DNA from: a virus
Virus record (IMG/VR): IMGVR_UViG_3300031566_000108
Coordinates: 1 to 43,515 of that record
DNA: 43,515 nt
Direction: 5' to 3' (one strand)
Below, one piece after another: positions 24,318 to 29,693 of this stretch. Numbering within the stretch: the stretch's first letter is position 1; each line of letters opens with the position of its first letter. The notes under the pieces were generated by a model. That model was given only the letters and a program-made list of their open reading frames with translations. It made no database searches and was not told the origin of the DNA. The translations under genes were made by a program, and so were the position numbers.

Positions 24318-24499
24318 GGGCCGAGAATCTTGACGGCCGGAATGATAGACAGAATCGCCACGACCATCAGCAAGCTCCGGCCCGCCGACGCCAGCCGCTT
24401 GCTGCGAATCGCCCTGGCGGTAGGGCGTCCGCAATGAGGGCAGACCGTCGCCTTATCACTGACTTGGCCGTCGCAATCTAAACATTTCTGTAGGGCCAT
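24260..24499 (-). CDS. Zinc-ribbon membrane protein, 79 aa
   Basis: ATG at 24499 behind GAGGT. N-terminal zinc ribbon (C-L-D-C...C-P-H-C-G-R-P), then a basic linker (R-A-I-R-S-K-R) and about 40 hydrophobic residues able to form two membrane spans (L-L-M-V-V-A-I-L-S-I-I-P-A-V-K-I-L; L-M-V-P-A-V-L-T-V-L-T-F-L). It begins three bases after the lipoprotein stop, so it is probably expressed together with the lipoprotein and integrase, from the lysogen. An envelope-altering or exclusion role is inferred. Confidence 0.75.
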   Translation of the reverse strand: MALQKCLDCDGQVSDKATVCPHCGRPTARAIRSKRLASAGRSLLMVVAILSIIPAVKILGPYGLMVPAVLTVLTFLTKE

Positions 24500-24502
24500 A
24501 AA

Positions 24503-24952
24503 TTACCTCACTCCCGGACCTGCCTGAGTCTGACCGCCAGACTTCAGCCTGAGCTTGACGTACACATCTTCAATCGTCCACATGGCGCCTGTCGCCGGGT
24601 CCACCACCAGCCAGCCGATCACCCAGCCCGGAACCATCCACACGCCATTGCCGACAAAGTACCAGCCCGTCTCGAAGCCCTGGGCTATGGGGCGCTCGGC
24701 CGTCTCATAGCCCTCTTTCTCCAGACGGATGGTGTAATCGCCGGCCTGGAAGTAGCCTCTGCCCCGCTTGAGGGTGACGTTGGCCGGTGTTCGACCGGCT
24801 TCGATAACCCTCCCGCCTGGCGTGGCGATCTCGAAGTCGGCACCCTGGGGGTCGCTGCTGATGTTCACGGTCTTATGGTCCCCGCAAAAGATGGACGCGC
24901 AGCCTGAGCAGCACGCCAGCAGGAGACACGCGACAATTATTGTTCTGTACAT
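24503..24952 (-). CDS. Lipoprotein with PEGA-like domain
   Basis: 149 residues from the ATG at 24952 (behind AAAGGTG). Signal peptide M-Y-R-T-I-I-V-A-C-L-L-L-A-C-C-S-G-C with lipobox-type Cys at 14, 15 or 18. Then a PEGA-type repeat domain (T-V-N-I-S-S-D-P-Q-G-A-D-F-E-I...G-R-T-P-A-N-V-T-L...G-D-Y-T-I-R-L-E-K-E-G-Y-E), followed by a hydrophobic stretch near residue 105-120 (W-M-V-P-G-W-V-I-G-W-L-V-V). Twenty-three bases downstream of the integrase, on the same strand. Surface lipoproteins next to phage integrases are often lysogenic-conversion or superinfection-exclusion genes; that function is inferred. Confidence 0.8.
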   Translation of the reverse strand: MYRTIIVACLLLACCSGCASIFCGDHKTVNISSDPQGADFEIATPGGRVIEAGRTPANVTLKRGRGYFQAGDYTIRLEKEGYETAERPIAQGFETGWYFVGNGVWMVPGWVIGWLVVDPATGAMWTIEDVYVKLRLKSGGQTQAGPGVR

Positions 24953-24975
24953 AGTAAACACCTTTCCTCTCTAAT

Positions 24976-25989
24976 CTAAAGGGATTCAAGCCACTGCGCG
25001 ACGGGCAATCGCTCAACGGCGGGTGCCAGCAGTGGGTCTGCGTTCGTATAGGTCTTCGCCGTGAGCGCCGGCGAGCTGTGTTCGAGCAGAGTCTGGACGA
25101 CGGACAGCGGCACGTCTCGCGCCTGCAGGGCGGTCGAGAACACGGAGCGCAAGTCGTGGAACCTCAGATCCGGCAGTCCCGCCCGCTGCCGGATTGCCTT
25201 CCATTTCTTGTGCGTATTCGAGTCGCCGGCCAGCAGCCCGACCTGGCCGGCTGGAAACTCGGCCACATAGCGGGCCAGCACCGGGACAATGAAGGAGTGC
25301 AGCGGCCGGGCCGCCATCGCCTTGCGGGTTTTCTTCGACCGCGTAAGGACGGCGTGGTTCTCGAAGTCGATGTCCTGGACGCTGAGGCGGTCGATGTCCT
25401 TGCTTCGAAGCCCGGTGGTTAGGGCCAAGAGGACCCTCACGTACCAGCAGTCGCTGCGGTTCCGGGCGGCAATCAGCAGGTTTCGCACCTGGGCGTCCGT
25501 CAGGCTCATTACCAGCCGGGGCGTGGCCTTGACCTTCTCGACTTCCAAATCGCCGCCGACATACCGGCGTTTCTTGGCCCACCGGAGAAAGGCCCGAAGG
25601 TTCGCAATCTCTTTATTTAGCGTCCATTCACCCACGGCCTCCATACGGGCCAACAGGAAAGCATCAATTATACCCTGCCTAATCTTTTGAGAGCTCACAG
25701 GGCCAACCAGGCTTGCAAAATGCCTCAACGTGAGAGTTCCCTCATATTTGGCCGCGGGCGTCAGTCGCCGGACATCGTAGGTCCGGGCGTACTCCGCAAC
25801 GAGATCCGGCCAAGCCATGTCGATGACGGAGCGAAAGACGCCGCTGTTCAGCTCCGCGTATTTCACCTGGGCGTAATGGTCGGCGAGCTTCTTGTTCGGG
25901 AAGCTTCTTTTGTGTTCCTTGCCGTCCTCTCGCCAACTGACGTGCCAGCCCGGACGATCCGGCCTCTTATAGATGCGTATTCGTTTCAT
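24976..25989 (-). CDS. int: Tyrosine recombinase (phage integrase)
   Basis: 337 residues from the ATG at 25989, behind GGAGGC; a TTG 21 codons upstream is less likely. The N-terminal ~60 residues are an arm-type DNA-binding domain (I-Y-K-R-P-D-R-P-G-W-H-V-S-W-R-E-D-G), then a core-binding SAM-like domain (E-W-T-L-N-K-E-I-A-N-L-R-A-F-L-R-W-A) and the catalytic domain with T-T-G-L-R (Arg I), H-D-L-R (His/Arg II), L-L-E-H-S-S (His III) and T-A-K-T-Y-T-N (Tyr nucleophile). It catalyses site-specific integration and excision, and lies directly beside an attP-like region containing tRNA-Arg sequence. Confidence 0.95.
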   Translation of the reverse strand: MKRIRIYKRPDRPGWHVSWREDGKEHKRSFPNKKLADHYAQVKYAELNSGVFRSVIDMAWPDLVAEYARTYDVRRLTPAAKYEGTLTLRHFASLVGPVSSQKIRQGIIDAFLLARMEAVGEWTLNKEIANLRAFLRWAKKRRYVGGDLEVEKVKATPRLVMSLTDAQVRNLLIAARNRSDCWYVRVLLALTTGLRSKDIDRLSVQDIDFENHAVLTRSKKTRKAMAARPLHSFIVPVLARYVAEFPAGQVGLLAGDSNTHKKWKAIRQRAGLPDLRFHDLRSVFSTALQARDVPLSVVQTLLEHSSPALTAKTYTNADPLLAPAVERLPVAQWLESL

Positions 25990-26007
25990 TCCAAAGTGCC
26001 TCCAAAA

Positions 26008-26218
26008 GCGCCCCAAACGCGACCCATGTTTTACTAAGTCTTTCAACTGCAACTACTTAAAGCCTCAAAATTCGGTTTAGGAAACCGACGCTCTATCCTA
26101 CTGAGCTACGGGCGTAAGCGTAAAAACGCGGTTTTGAGCCAGAATCGCCACTCAGGGTAGCCGGCCAAAGTTGCATACGTCGCATACGTGGACTGCAAAC
26201 GCGCCCCAAACGCGACCC
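26008..26218. other. Phage attachment site (attP) region
   Basis: Lies between the integrase and the unknown leftward gene. The core is the anticodon stem-loop of tRNA-Arg(CCU): an inverted repeat TCGGTTT/AAACCGA around 3 bases (26072-26088). An 18-bp direct repeat GCGCCCCAAACGCGACCC flanks it at 26008-26025 and 26201-26218, and a second repeat GCATACGT occurs at 26173 and 26182; both fit integrase arm-type sites. CTCAAAA/TTTTGAG also brackets the tRNA fragment. Confidence 0.75.
26072..26115 (-). tRNA. 5' portion of tRNA-Arg(CCU) inside attP (not a full tRNA)
   Basis: On the minus strand: acceptor 5' strand ACGCCCG, TA, D-arm GCTC-AGTAGGATA-GAGC, G, anticodon arm TCGGT-TTCCTAA-ACCGA with anticodon CCT. 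The sequence then changes to ATTTTGAGG... with no variable loop, T-arm or matching 3' acceptor (CGGGCGT). It is therefore a partial tRNA carried as the recombination target copy. Unusual in that the 5' part, not the 3' part, is preserved. Confidence 0.8.
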
Positions 26219-26451
26219 GCATGTCACGACCTTCGAAGAGGCGGTTGCTCTCAAGAATAATTTGCCACCATCACCATTACATTTTCCATGTCTGTTGGTA
26301 CATTCATCAAATAGGAGGGCTGGACTACCCAGATAGGAGCCTAGAATGAAAAGTTTTCGCAGTGATCGTTCGGGTCCAGCCACGATTCTACTTTCAGCGA
26401 CCAGAATCAAAACTATGCGGCGCCTGACGGCATTATTGGCCGAGGACGAGA
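26219..26451. other. Gap between attP and the leftward unknown gene
   Basis: No firm gene. It includes an inverted repeat GGCTGGAC / GTCCAGCC about 55 bases apart (near 26320 and 26375) and a short rightward frame starting at 26346 with a TAGGAG site, 68 codons, that runs into the opposite gene. Composition of its translation (many Arg, Thr, Ala) is not convincing. Confidence 0.4.
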
Positions 26452-26820
26452 CTACCTACCTCGTTGCTTTGACGCGGGCCGTTGAGCGGCGGCATAGAAT
26501 TCGGCGAGCTTTGCACTTTCCGGCAAGTGCGCCAGCAGATTTCCCACAATGACTTCATCGACTAACGCCAACAGGTCGGCGGTGGCCTGGTCCTGCAAGT
26601 CGAAGTCCGCGTCGATACTGCTGAAATAGAGTTGATTCTGCTTTTCTTCCGGCAACGCCAGCCAGAGATAGGCCAGTTTTCGGGCTATCGTCTGGTTCAA
26701 CATGCCGCGGTCGCGGCACGGCTCTAAGCGTTCCTGAACATCCCTGGGGACCGGACCCCCGAAGTAGTATTCGTTTTTGGGCTGGCCCGGCTTTTTTTCT
26801 TTTTCAGCCATAAAATTCAT
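26452..26820 (-). CDS. 122-residue hypothetical protein, leftward
   Basis: I choose the ATG at 26820 behind AAAGGG. Charged start (M-A-E-K-E-K-K-P-G-Q-P-K-N-E-Y-Y-F-G-G-P-V-P-R-D-V-Q-E-R-L-E-P-C) then helices (N-Q-T-I-A-R-K-L-A-Y-L-W-L-A-L-P-E-E-K-Q) and an acidic middle. Divergent from the ribbon-helix-helix gene with a shared control region, the classic layout of a repressor or of an antitoxin-like control gene, but no DNA-binding motif is obvious. Expressed in the lysogeny direction. Confidence 0.7.
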   Translation of the reverse strand: MNFMAEKEKKPGQPKNEYYFGGPVPRDVQERLEPCRDRGMLNQTIARKLAYLWLALPEEKQNQLYFSSIDADFDLQDQATADLLALVDEVIVGNLLAHLPESAKLAEFYAAAQRPASKQRGR

Positions 26821-26893
26821 CTTACATAACCCTTTCACCTTCCGCCACTTATGATAGTCCCAAAAAATTCTCTGAAAATTTCATAAAATCCCC

Positions 26894-26933
26894 TTGACAC
26901 AATGGCCGATACACTTTATGATGCGGTCATAAA
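26894..26933 (+). promoter_or_regulatory. Early rightward promoter with overlapping operator
   Basis: TTGACA (26894-26899), 17 bases, TATGAT (26917-26922), a near-perfect sigma-70 promoter. An inverted repeat TTTATGA-N5-TCATAAA (26915-26933) covers the -10 element. More half-sites lie close by: TCATAAA at about 26880, TTTATAA at about 26937 and TTATGA at about 26850, so several repressor dimers could bind. It would start the early operon and is repressible. Confidence 0.8.
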
Positions 26934-26962
26934 ACTTTATAATTTCACTATAGGAGGCCATC

Positions 26963-27175
26963 ATGGCCAAGAAACGACCCAAAAGACCAAAGTTGCAATT
27001 GCTGCAAACCACGCTGAAACCCGATCTTCTGCAACGGCTGTATGCGAGCCCCGAGTACCAGCTCCATGGGAATTTTAGTGCGGCCCTCCGTGCCATTCTC
27101 GACAAGTATCTACCACCCAGACAGAGAAGTCAAGAAGAAAATGCGGCAGAGAGCCTACATTCAGTTGCCGGCTGA
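26963..27175 (+). CDS. Ribbon-helix-helix-type DNA-binding protein, 70 aa
   Basis: ATG behind a perfect TAGGAGG. Basic start (A-K-K-R-P-K-R-P-K) then L-Q-L-L-Q-T-T-L-K-P-D-L-L-Q-R-L-Y-A-S-P-E-Y...N-F-S-A-A-L-R-A-I-L-D-K-Y-L: a strand followed by two helices, the ribbon-helix-helix pattern of Arc/CopG-like repressors. First gene after the early promoter and its TCATAAA operator, so autoregulation is likely. Its last 35 bases overlap the next gene in another frame. Confidence 0.75.
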   Translation: MAKKRPKRPKLQLLQTTLKPDLLQRLYASPEYQLHGNFSAALRAILDKYLPPRQRSQEENAAESLHSVAG

Positions 27176-27362
27176 GATGAACCCCGGGGGCCTGATTACG
27201 GTCAGCAAAGCCGCCCAGGTCACAGGGATTCCGAAAACCACCATTTACGGCTGGCGGCGGCAGCCCGGCAACGGCATCCGGTTCTACAGGCTCGGGCACA
27301 AACTGTTTCTCAAATGTGACGAATTGCTGGGGTGGATCAATGCAAATTTGGAAACGGCGTGA
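27141..27362 (+). CDS. MerR/excisionase-like HTH protein, 73 aa
   Basis: ATG 27141 overlaps the previous gene; a later ATG at 27177 is possible. The protein has G-L-I-T-V-S-K-A-A-Q-V-T-G-I-P-K-T-T-I-Y-G-W, a winged-helix HTH_17 motif, and R-F-Y-R-L-G-H-K-L-F-L-K-C-D-E-L-L-G-W-I as wing and last helix. Such proteins are excisionases (Xis) or small regulators. Place near int/attP and directly in the early operon favours Xis. Confidence 0.8.
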   Translation: MRQRAYIQLPAEMNPGGLITVSKAAQVTGIPKTTIYGWRRQPGNGIRFYRLGHKLFLKCDELLGWINANLETA

Positions 27363-27383
27363 GAGGCAGCCGATACCATTGCT

Positions 27384-27455
27384 CGCGGGTTACAATTCTG
27401 GTGAATTGGGCGGTCTCATAAGCCGATTAGGTCGGTTCGATCCCGGCACCCGCCA
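27384..27455 (+). tRNA. tRNA with anticodon CAU (Met-like)
   Basis: Full cloverleaf of 72 bases: acceptor CGCGGGT/ACCCGCC, D-arm CAAT-TCTGGTGA-ATTG, anticodon arm GCGGT-CTCATAA-GCCGA with anticodon CAT, variable TTAG, T-arm GTCGG-TTCGATC-CCGGC, discriminator A. Base 1 (C) does not pair with base 72 (C), the feature that marks initiator tRNA in bacteria (C1xA72), and the first anticodon stem pair G27-A43 is also a mismatch. It could be elongator Met, initiator-like, or Ile(CAU) needing lysidine. CCA is not encoded. Confidence 0.8.
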
Positions 27456-27485
27456 TATCATCAGCTTTTCATCACCTCCTCCGCA

Positions 27486-27521
27486 GTGGGGTCATGGATG
27501 ACCAAAAGTCTGTGGCCCCAC
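27486..27521 (+). other. GC-rich hairpin before a small gene
   Basis: GTGGGG (27486-27491) pairs with CCCCAC (27516-27521); inside is a GGTCAT/ATGACC palindrome. It lies between the tRNA and the next ribosome site and could be a processing or terminator-like signal. Confidence 0.45.
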
Positions 27522-27542
27522 ATATTTGAAAGGAAAACGAGA

Positions 27543-27752
27543 ATGGATAAATCAATGTACCAATGGGGATATATTTTAGAGGCAACTGAAAAGGCGTACG
27601 CGCAGTTCGGCATACTCATCGGTAGTCCTGCGATTTGTCTGGGCACAGTTGGGCCAGAGACAGTACGTGTCTTGCGTAAAGAACAACGAACGCCTCTGAC
27701 CTACCACTATACATTCTGGTCGTCAACGAATCGGAAAATTCGGCTTCTTTGA
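27543..27752 (+). CDS. 69-residue hypothetical protein
   Basis: ATG behind AAAGGAAAACGAG. Strand-rich and aromatic (M-Y-Q-W-G-Y-I-L-E-A-T-E-K-A-Y-A-Q-F-G...T-Y-H-Y-T-F-W-S-S-T-N-R-K-I-R). No cysteine pairs beyond one Cys and no motif known to me. Member of the early operon of small genes. Confidence 0.55.
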   Translation: MDKSMYQWGYILEATEKAYAQFGILIGSPAICLGTVGPETVRVLRKEQRTPLTYHYTFWSSTNRKIRLL

Positions 27753-27778
27753 CAACCTCATTACGAAAGGGACAGAAC

Positions 27779-28042
27779 ATGATTATTCACAAATGCGACA
27801 AATGTGGAAAGTTGGCAGAACAGAAGGCAGGTCAATCCTCGAATGTGCCCACAGGTTGGGTTCCTCTCACTGTGAACGCAGACGCCTATTCTAGCGCACA
27901 CTTGTATTACGAAATCTGTCGTGAGTGCGCAGATGCTCTGAAAATCCCACAAGAATACCGAGATCGCGTACCTGACATTGGTGCGCGTCTCATCGAGATT
28001 CTCTCTGAGGTCGTGGCCGAGCAAATACCGCAACAATCTTGA
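27779..28042 (+). CDS. Small zinc-ribbon-type protein, 87 aa
   Basis: The ATG at 27779 follows AAAGGGAC; an in-frame TTG ten codons upstream is rejected. I-I-H-K-C-D-K-C-G-K-L-A-E at the start and Y-Y-E-I-C-R-E-C-A-D-A-L at residues ~55-63 form two CxxC knuckles. C-terminal helix I-G-A-R-L-I-E-I-L-S-E-V-V-A. Such proteins are abundant in phage early regions with unknown roles, probably protein or nucleic acid binding. Confidence 0.65.
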   Translation: MIIHKCDKCGKLAEQKAGQSSNVPTGWVPLTVNADAYSSAHLYYEICRECADALKIPQEYRDRVPDIGARLIEILSEVVAEQIPQQS

Positions 28043-28100
28043 TGTTCAGTCCCGGCCCTTGCGCCTCGGCATGGGGGTCTGGGCTTTTGAAAAGTAAATA

Positions 28101-28172
28101 GCCGGGCACGTGACACGGACGAACAGCCGCCTCGAACAGGCTGGCGGGGATGGAGCCCCACGCCCGGCTTTT
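28101..28172 (+). ncRNA. Multi-branched hairpin with short U-tract
   Basis: GCCGGGC (28101-28107) pairs with GCCCGGC (28162-28168), a 7-bp closing stem like a tRNA acceptor. Inside are CAGCC/GGCTG (28124-28143) and GGGG/CCCC (28146-28159) hairpins. TTTT follows and merges with the ribosome site GAAAGGA of the next gene. It could be a partial terminator, a processing signal or a tRNA-like fold; the T-loop consensus is absent. Confidence 0.5.
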
Positions 28173-28184
28173 GAAAGGACGAAA

Positions 28185-28346
28185 ATGAACCTTACCCAAC
28201 GAGAAAAAGACTTAATAACTACGGCTTTGTATCTCTTAGAAATCGCGTGTGTCTCAACGGACTTGGATTATGAATTAGCAGACGATCTCGGTGGAATACC
28301 AGAGCAGCAAGAAGTCAGAGAATTGATGGACAAATTGGAACAATGA
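28185..28346 (+). CDS. 53-residue hypothetical protein
   Basis: ATG 28185 behind GAAAGGAC; an upstream in-frame ATG at 28110 lies inside the branched hairpin and is rejected. Mainly helical and acidic (L-I-T-T-A-L-Y-L-L-E-I-A-C-V-S-T-D-L-D-Y-E-L-A-D-D-L; Q-E-V-R-E-L-M-D-K-L-E). No known motif. Confidence 0.55.
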   Translation: MNLTQREKDLITTALYLLEIACVSTDLDYELADDLGGIPEQQEVRELMDKLEQ

Positions 28347-28387
28347 GCACGGAGCCCCAGCCCGGCCTTTAGAAAAGGAGAAACGAT

Positions 28388-28573
28388 ATGGCAATGAGAG
28401 ACCTTGAACGAGCGATCCTTCAGGAAGCAAGAACGGTAACGGGTAATAAGAAACTTCGGATGAAAGACATCCTGGAATGGAGTACCAGTACGGTCAAGAT
28501 TGCAGAAGATGAGACAGTCTATAATCTCCCTGAACTCAACGTGAACATAGCGATATTGTCAGCAAAGAAATAG
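28388..28573 (+). CDS. 61-residue hypothetical protein
   Basis: ATG behind AAAAGGAGAAACGAT. N-terminal helix (D-L-E-R-A-I-L-Q-E-A-R-T-V) then K-L-R-M-K-D-I-L-E-W-S-T-S and V-Y-N-L-P-E-L-N-V-N-I-A-I-L-S-A. This resembles small phage proteins built as a helix-hairpin with a C-terminal strand; function unknown. The leader GAAAGGAGAAACGA is shared with the next gene. Confidence 0.6.
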   Translation: MAMRDLERAILQEARTVTGNKKLRMKDILEWSTSTVKIAEDETVYNLPELNVNIAILSAKK

Positions 28574-28599
28574 ACCGGGCCATAGAAAGGAGAAACGAA

Positions 28600-28836
28600 A
28601 TGGAGCACAACCACAAAGTCGGCGACACACCCTTCTATTCCGATTGCCCGGCCTGTCGCCTGGAACAAGCCGCCCCGGCCCTGCTCGACGACTGCAAGGC
28701 GGTCCGACAATGTTTAGAACTAATCGACAATGGCGATGGTCGAATCACAAGCGGCTGTGTTTATCAAAAACTGGTCGCCGATATCGACCTGGCCGAGGCG
28801 AAGAAGCTGGGAGTAAACCCATGGGGGACATTATGA
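28600..28836 (+). CDS. 78-residue protein with CxxC knuckle
   Basis: ATG behind GAAAGGAGAAACGAA. N-terminal H-N-H-K-V-G-D-T-P-F-Y-S-D-C-P-A-C is a possible HxH...CxxC metal site; the rest is helical (A-L-L-D-D-C-K-A-V-R-Q-C-L-E-L-I). It ends K-K-L-G-V-N-P-W-G-T-L, whose DNA carries the ribosome site and start of the next small gene. Confidence 0.6.
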   Translation: MEHNHKVGDTPFYSDCPACRLEQAAPALLDDCKAVRQCLELIDNGDGRITSGCVYQKLVADIDLAEAKKLGVNPWGTL

Positions 28837-28922
28837 AACTACTAAAGACAATTTTGGTGATGCTGGCGGCTTTCTTCATGCCACTGGCGTTCGACGGCGA
28901 CGGAAGGGAGATTGAACCATGA
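28821..28922 (+). CDS. 33-residue membrane or signal-like peptide
   Basis: ATG 28821 lies seven bases after GGGAG, inside the end of the previous gene; a second in-frame ATG at 28833 overlaps the previous stop as ATGA. The peptide is M-K-L-L-K-T-I-L-V-M-L-A-A-F-F-M-P-L-A-F plus a charged tail D-G-D-G-R-E-I-E-P: one hydrophobic span with a basic N-terminus. Its stop overlaps the next ATG. Possibly a small membrane effector. Confidence 0.5.
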   Translation: MGDIMKLLKTILVMLAAFFMPLAFDGDGREIEP

Positions 28923-29239
28923 ACAGCGAACTGAATCATCATACATGTGACACGTGCGTTCACGAAGGCGACTCGGGTAGTGAGTATTGTGGTTCATGTG
29001 ATCTCATAGATAACTGGTCCGAATCCGCTTCCGCGATCGAGGAACGCATCGGCAAGAGACAAAGAGAGTTGGAAGCCCTCTGCCGCCAACTGGTCAATCG
29101 GGCAGAGTATCTCGCTGGCATAGCCGAAAGTATCGGTGTATCCGATACCCAGACTATGCGCGATAAATTAGCAAGGGCGATTGGAGGAGTTAACGCCGCC
29201 ATCGCTCTGGCCAAGAAAGGGCTGGGAGTAAACCCATGA
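28919..29239 (+). CDS. 106-residue zinc-knuckle and coiled-coil protein
   Basis: ATGA overlap with the previous gene. C-D-T-C-V-H-E-G-D...Y-C-G-S-C-D near residues 10-27 forms two CxxC pairs, then a long helix (A-I-E-E-R-I-G-K-R-Q-R-E-L-E-A-L-C-R-Q-L-V-N-R-A-E-Y-L) and a helical C-terminus ending K-K-G-L-G-V-N-P, like the protein two genes upstream. Confidence 0.65.
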   Translation: MNSELNHHTCDTCVHEGDSGSEYCGSCDLIDNWSESASAIEERIGKRQRELEALCRQLVNRAEYLAGIAESIGVSDTQTMRDKLARAIGGVNAAIALAKKGLGVNP

Positions 29240-29280
29240 CCGAACCATATCTGCAAGTAAAGATTGCGAGGAGCAGGTGA
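29236..29280 (+). CDS. 14-residue leader-type peptide
   Basis: ATG 29236 overlaps the previous stop and has the same GGGAG-N7-ATG start as the gene at 28821. Ends at 29280, five bases before the next start. Probably a translational relay that exposes the AGGAG site of the following gene; too short to have its own fold. Confidence 0.3.
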   Translation: MTEPYLQVKIARSR

Positions 29281-29284
29281 TGCC

Positions 29285-29614
29285 ATGACTGAAATGGGCG
29301 ACGCATTCCGAGAACACCGCGAATACGTTAGACGGCAGAAAGACCGCAGGCGTCAAATCTCCACCGACACGTTTGAGGAAGCCTCGGACTTGGCCTTCGA
29401 GAACGATATGGAACTGACTGAGAAGGTCGCGCAGACGCACTATCAACTGACCGTCTATCAAAGTCACGAACCCTTGCGCTTCTGGCTCTACAATCTCTAC
29501 CCGATCACGCGGCGCATTTACAGCGATCCTCACCATAAGGGACCGTTTCTGAAAGTCCGAAGATGGACGTTCGTTGACATTGTTAAGGCGGCGATAGAGG
29601 CGAAGAAACCATGA
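29285..29614 (+). CDS. 109-residue hypothetical protein
   Basis: ATG 29285 behind AGGAG. Very charged helical N-terminus (F-R-E-H-R-E-Y-V-R-R-Q-K-D-R-R-R-Q-I-S-T-D-T-F-E-E-A) then an aromatic domain (L-R-F-W-L-Y-N-L-Y-P-I-T-R-R-I-Y-S-D-P) ending W-T-F-V-D-I-V-K-A-A-I-E-A-K-K. Widespread in phage early regions as 'hypothetical'; function unknown. Overlaps the next mini-gene by ATGA. Confidence 0.65.
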   Translation: MTEMGDAFREHREYVRRQKDRRRQISTDTFEEASDLAFENDMELTEKVAQTHYQLTVYQSHEPLRFWLYNLYPITRRIYSDPHHKGPFLKVRRWTFVDIVKAAIEAKKP

Positions 29615-29679
29615 AACGAGAACTCAAGGAACTGTTGATCGGGCTGCTTAGCGTCACGGTGTGGCTCTGGACGGTCTGA
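29611..29679 (+). CDS. 22-residue membrane-type peptide
   Basis: ATGA overlap with the previous gene. M-K-R-E-L-K-E-L-L-I-G-L-L-S-V-T-V-W-L-W-T-V: amphipathic charged start then a hydrophobic span to the end. Followed 14 bases later by the SbcC-like gene. Could be a relay peptide or a tiny membrane protein. Confidence 0.4.
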   Translation: MKRELKELLIGLLSVTVWLWTV

Positions 29680-29693
29680 GAAAGGAGAACACT

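Noticed and set aside
26072-26115. Complete tRNA-Arg interrupted by an intron
   Set aside because: tRNA-Arg(CCU) genes can hold group I introns in the anticodon loop, but here the anticodon arm is intact and no T-arm or matching acceptor strand follows before the integrase.
26346-26552. Rightward 68-codon gene next to attP
   Set aside because: It has a fair ribosome site but overlaps the better-supported leftward gene by 100 bases and has an Arg/Thr/Ala-rich composition with no motif.
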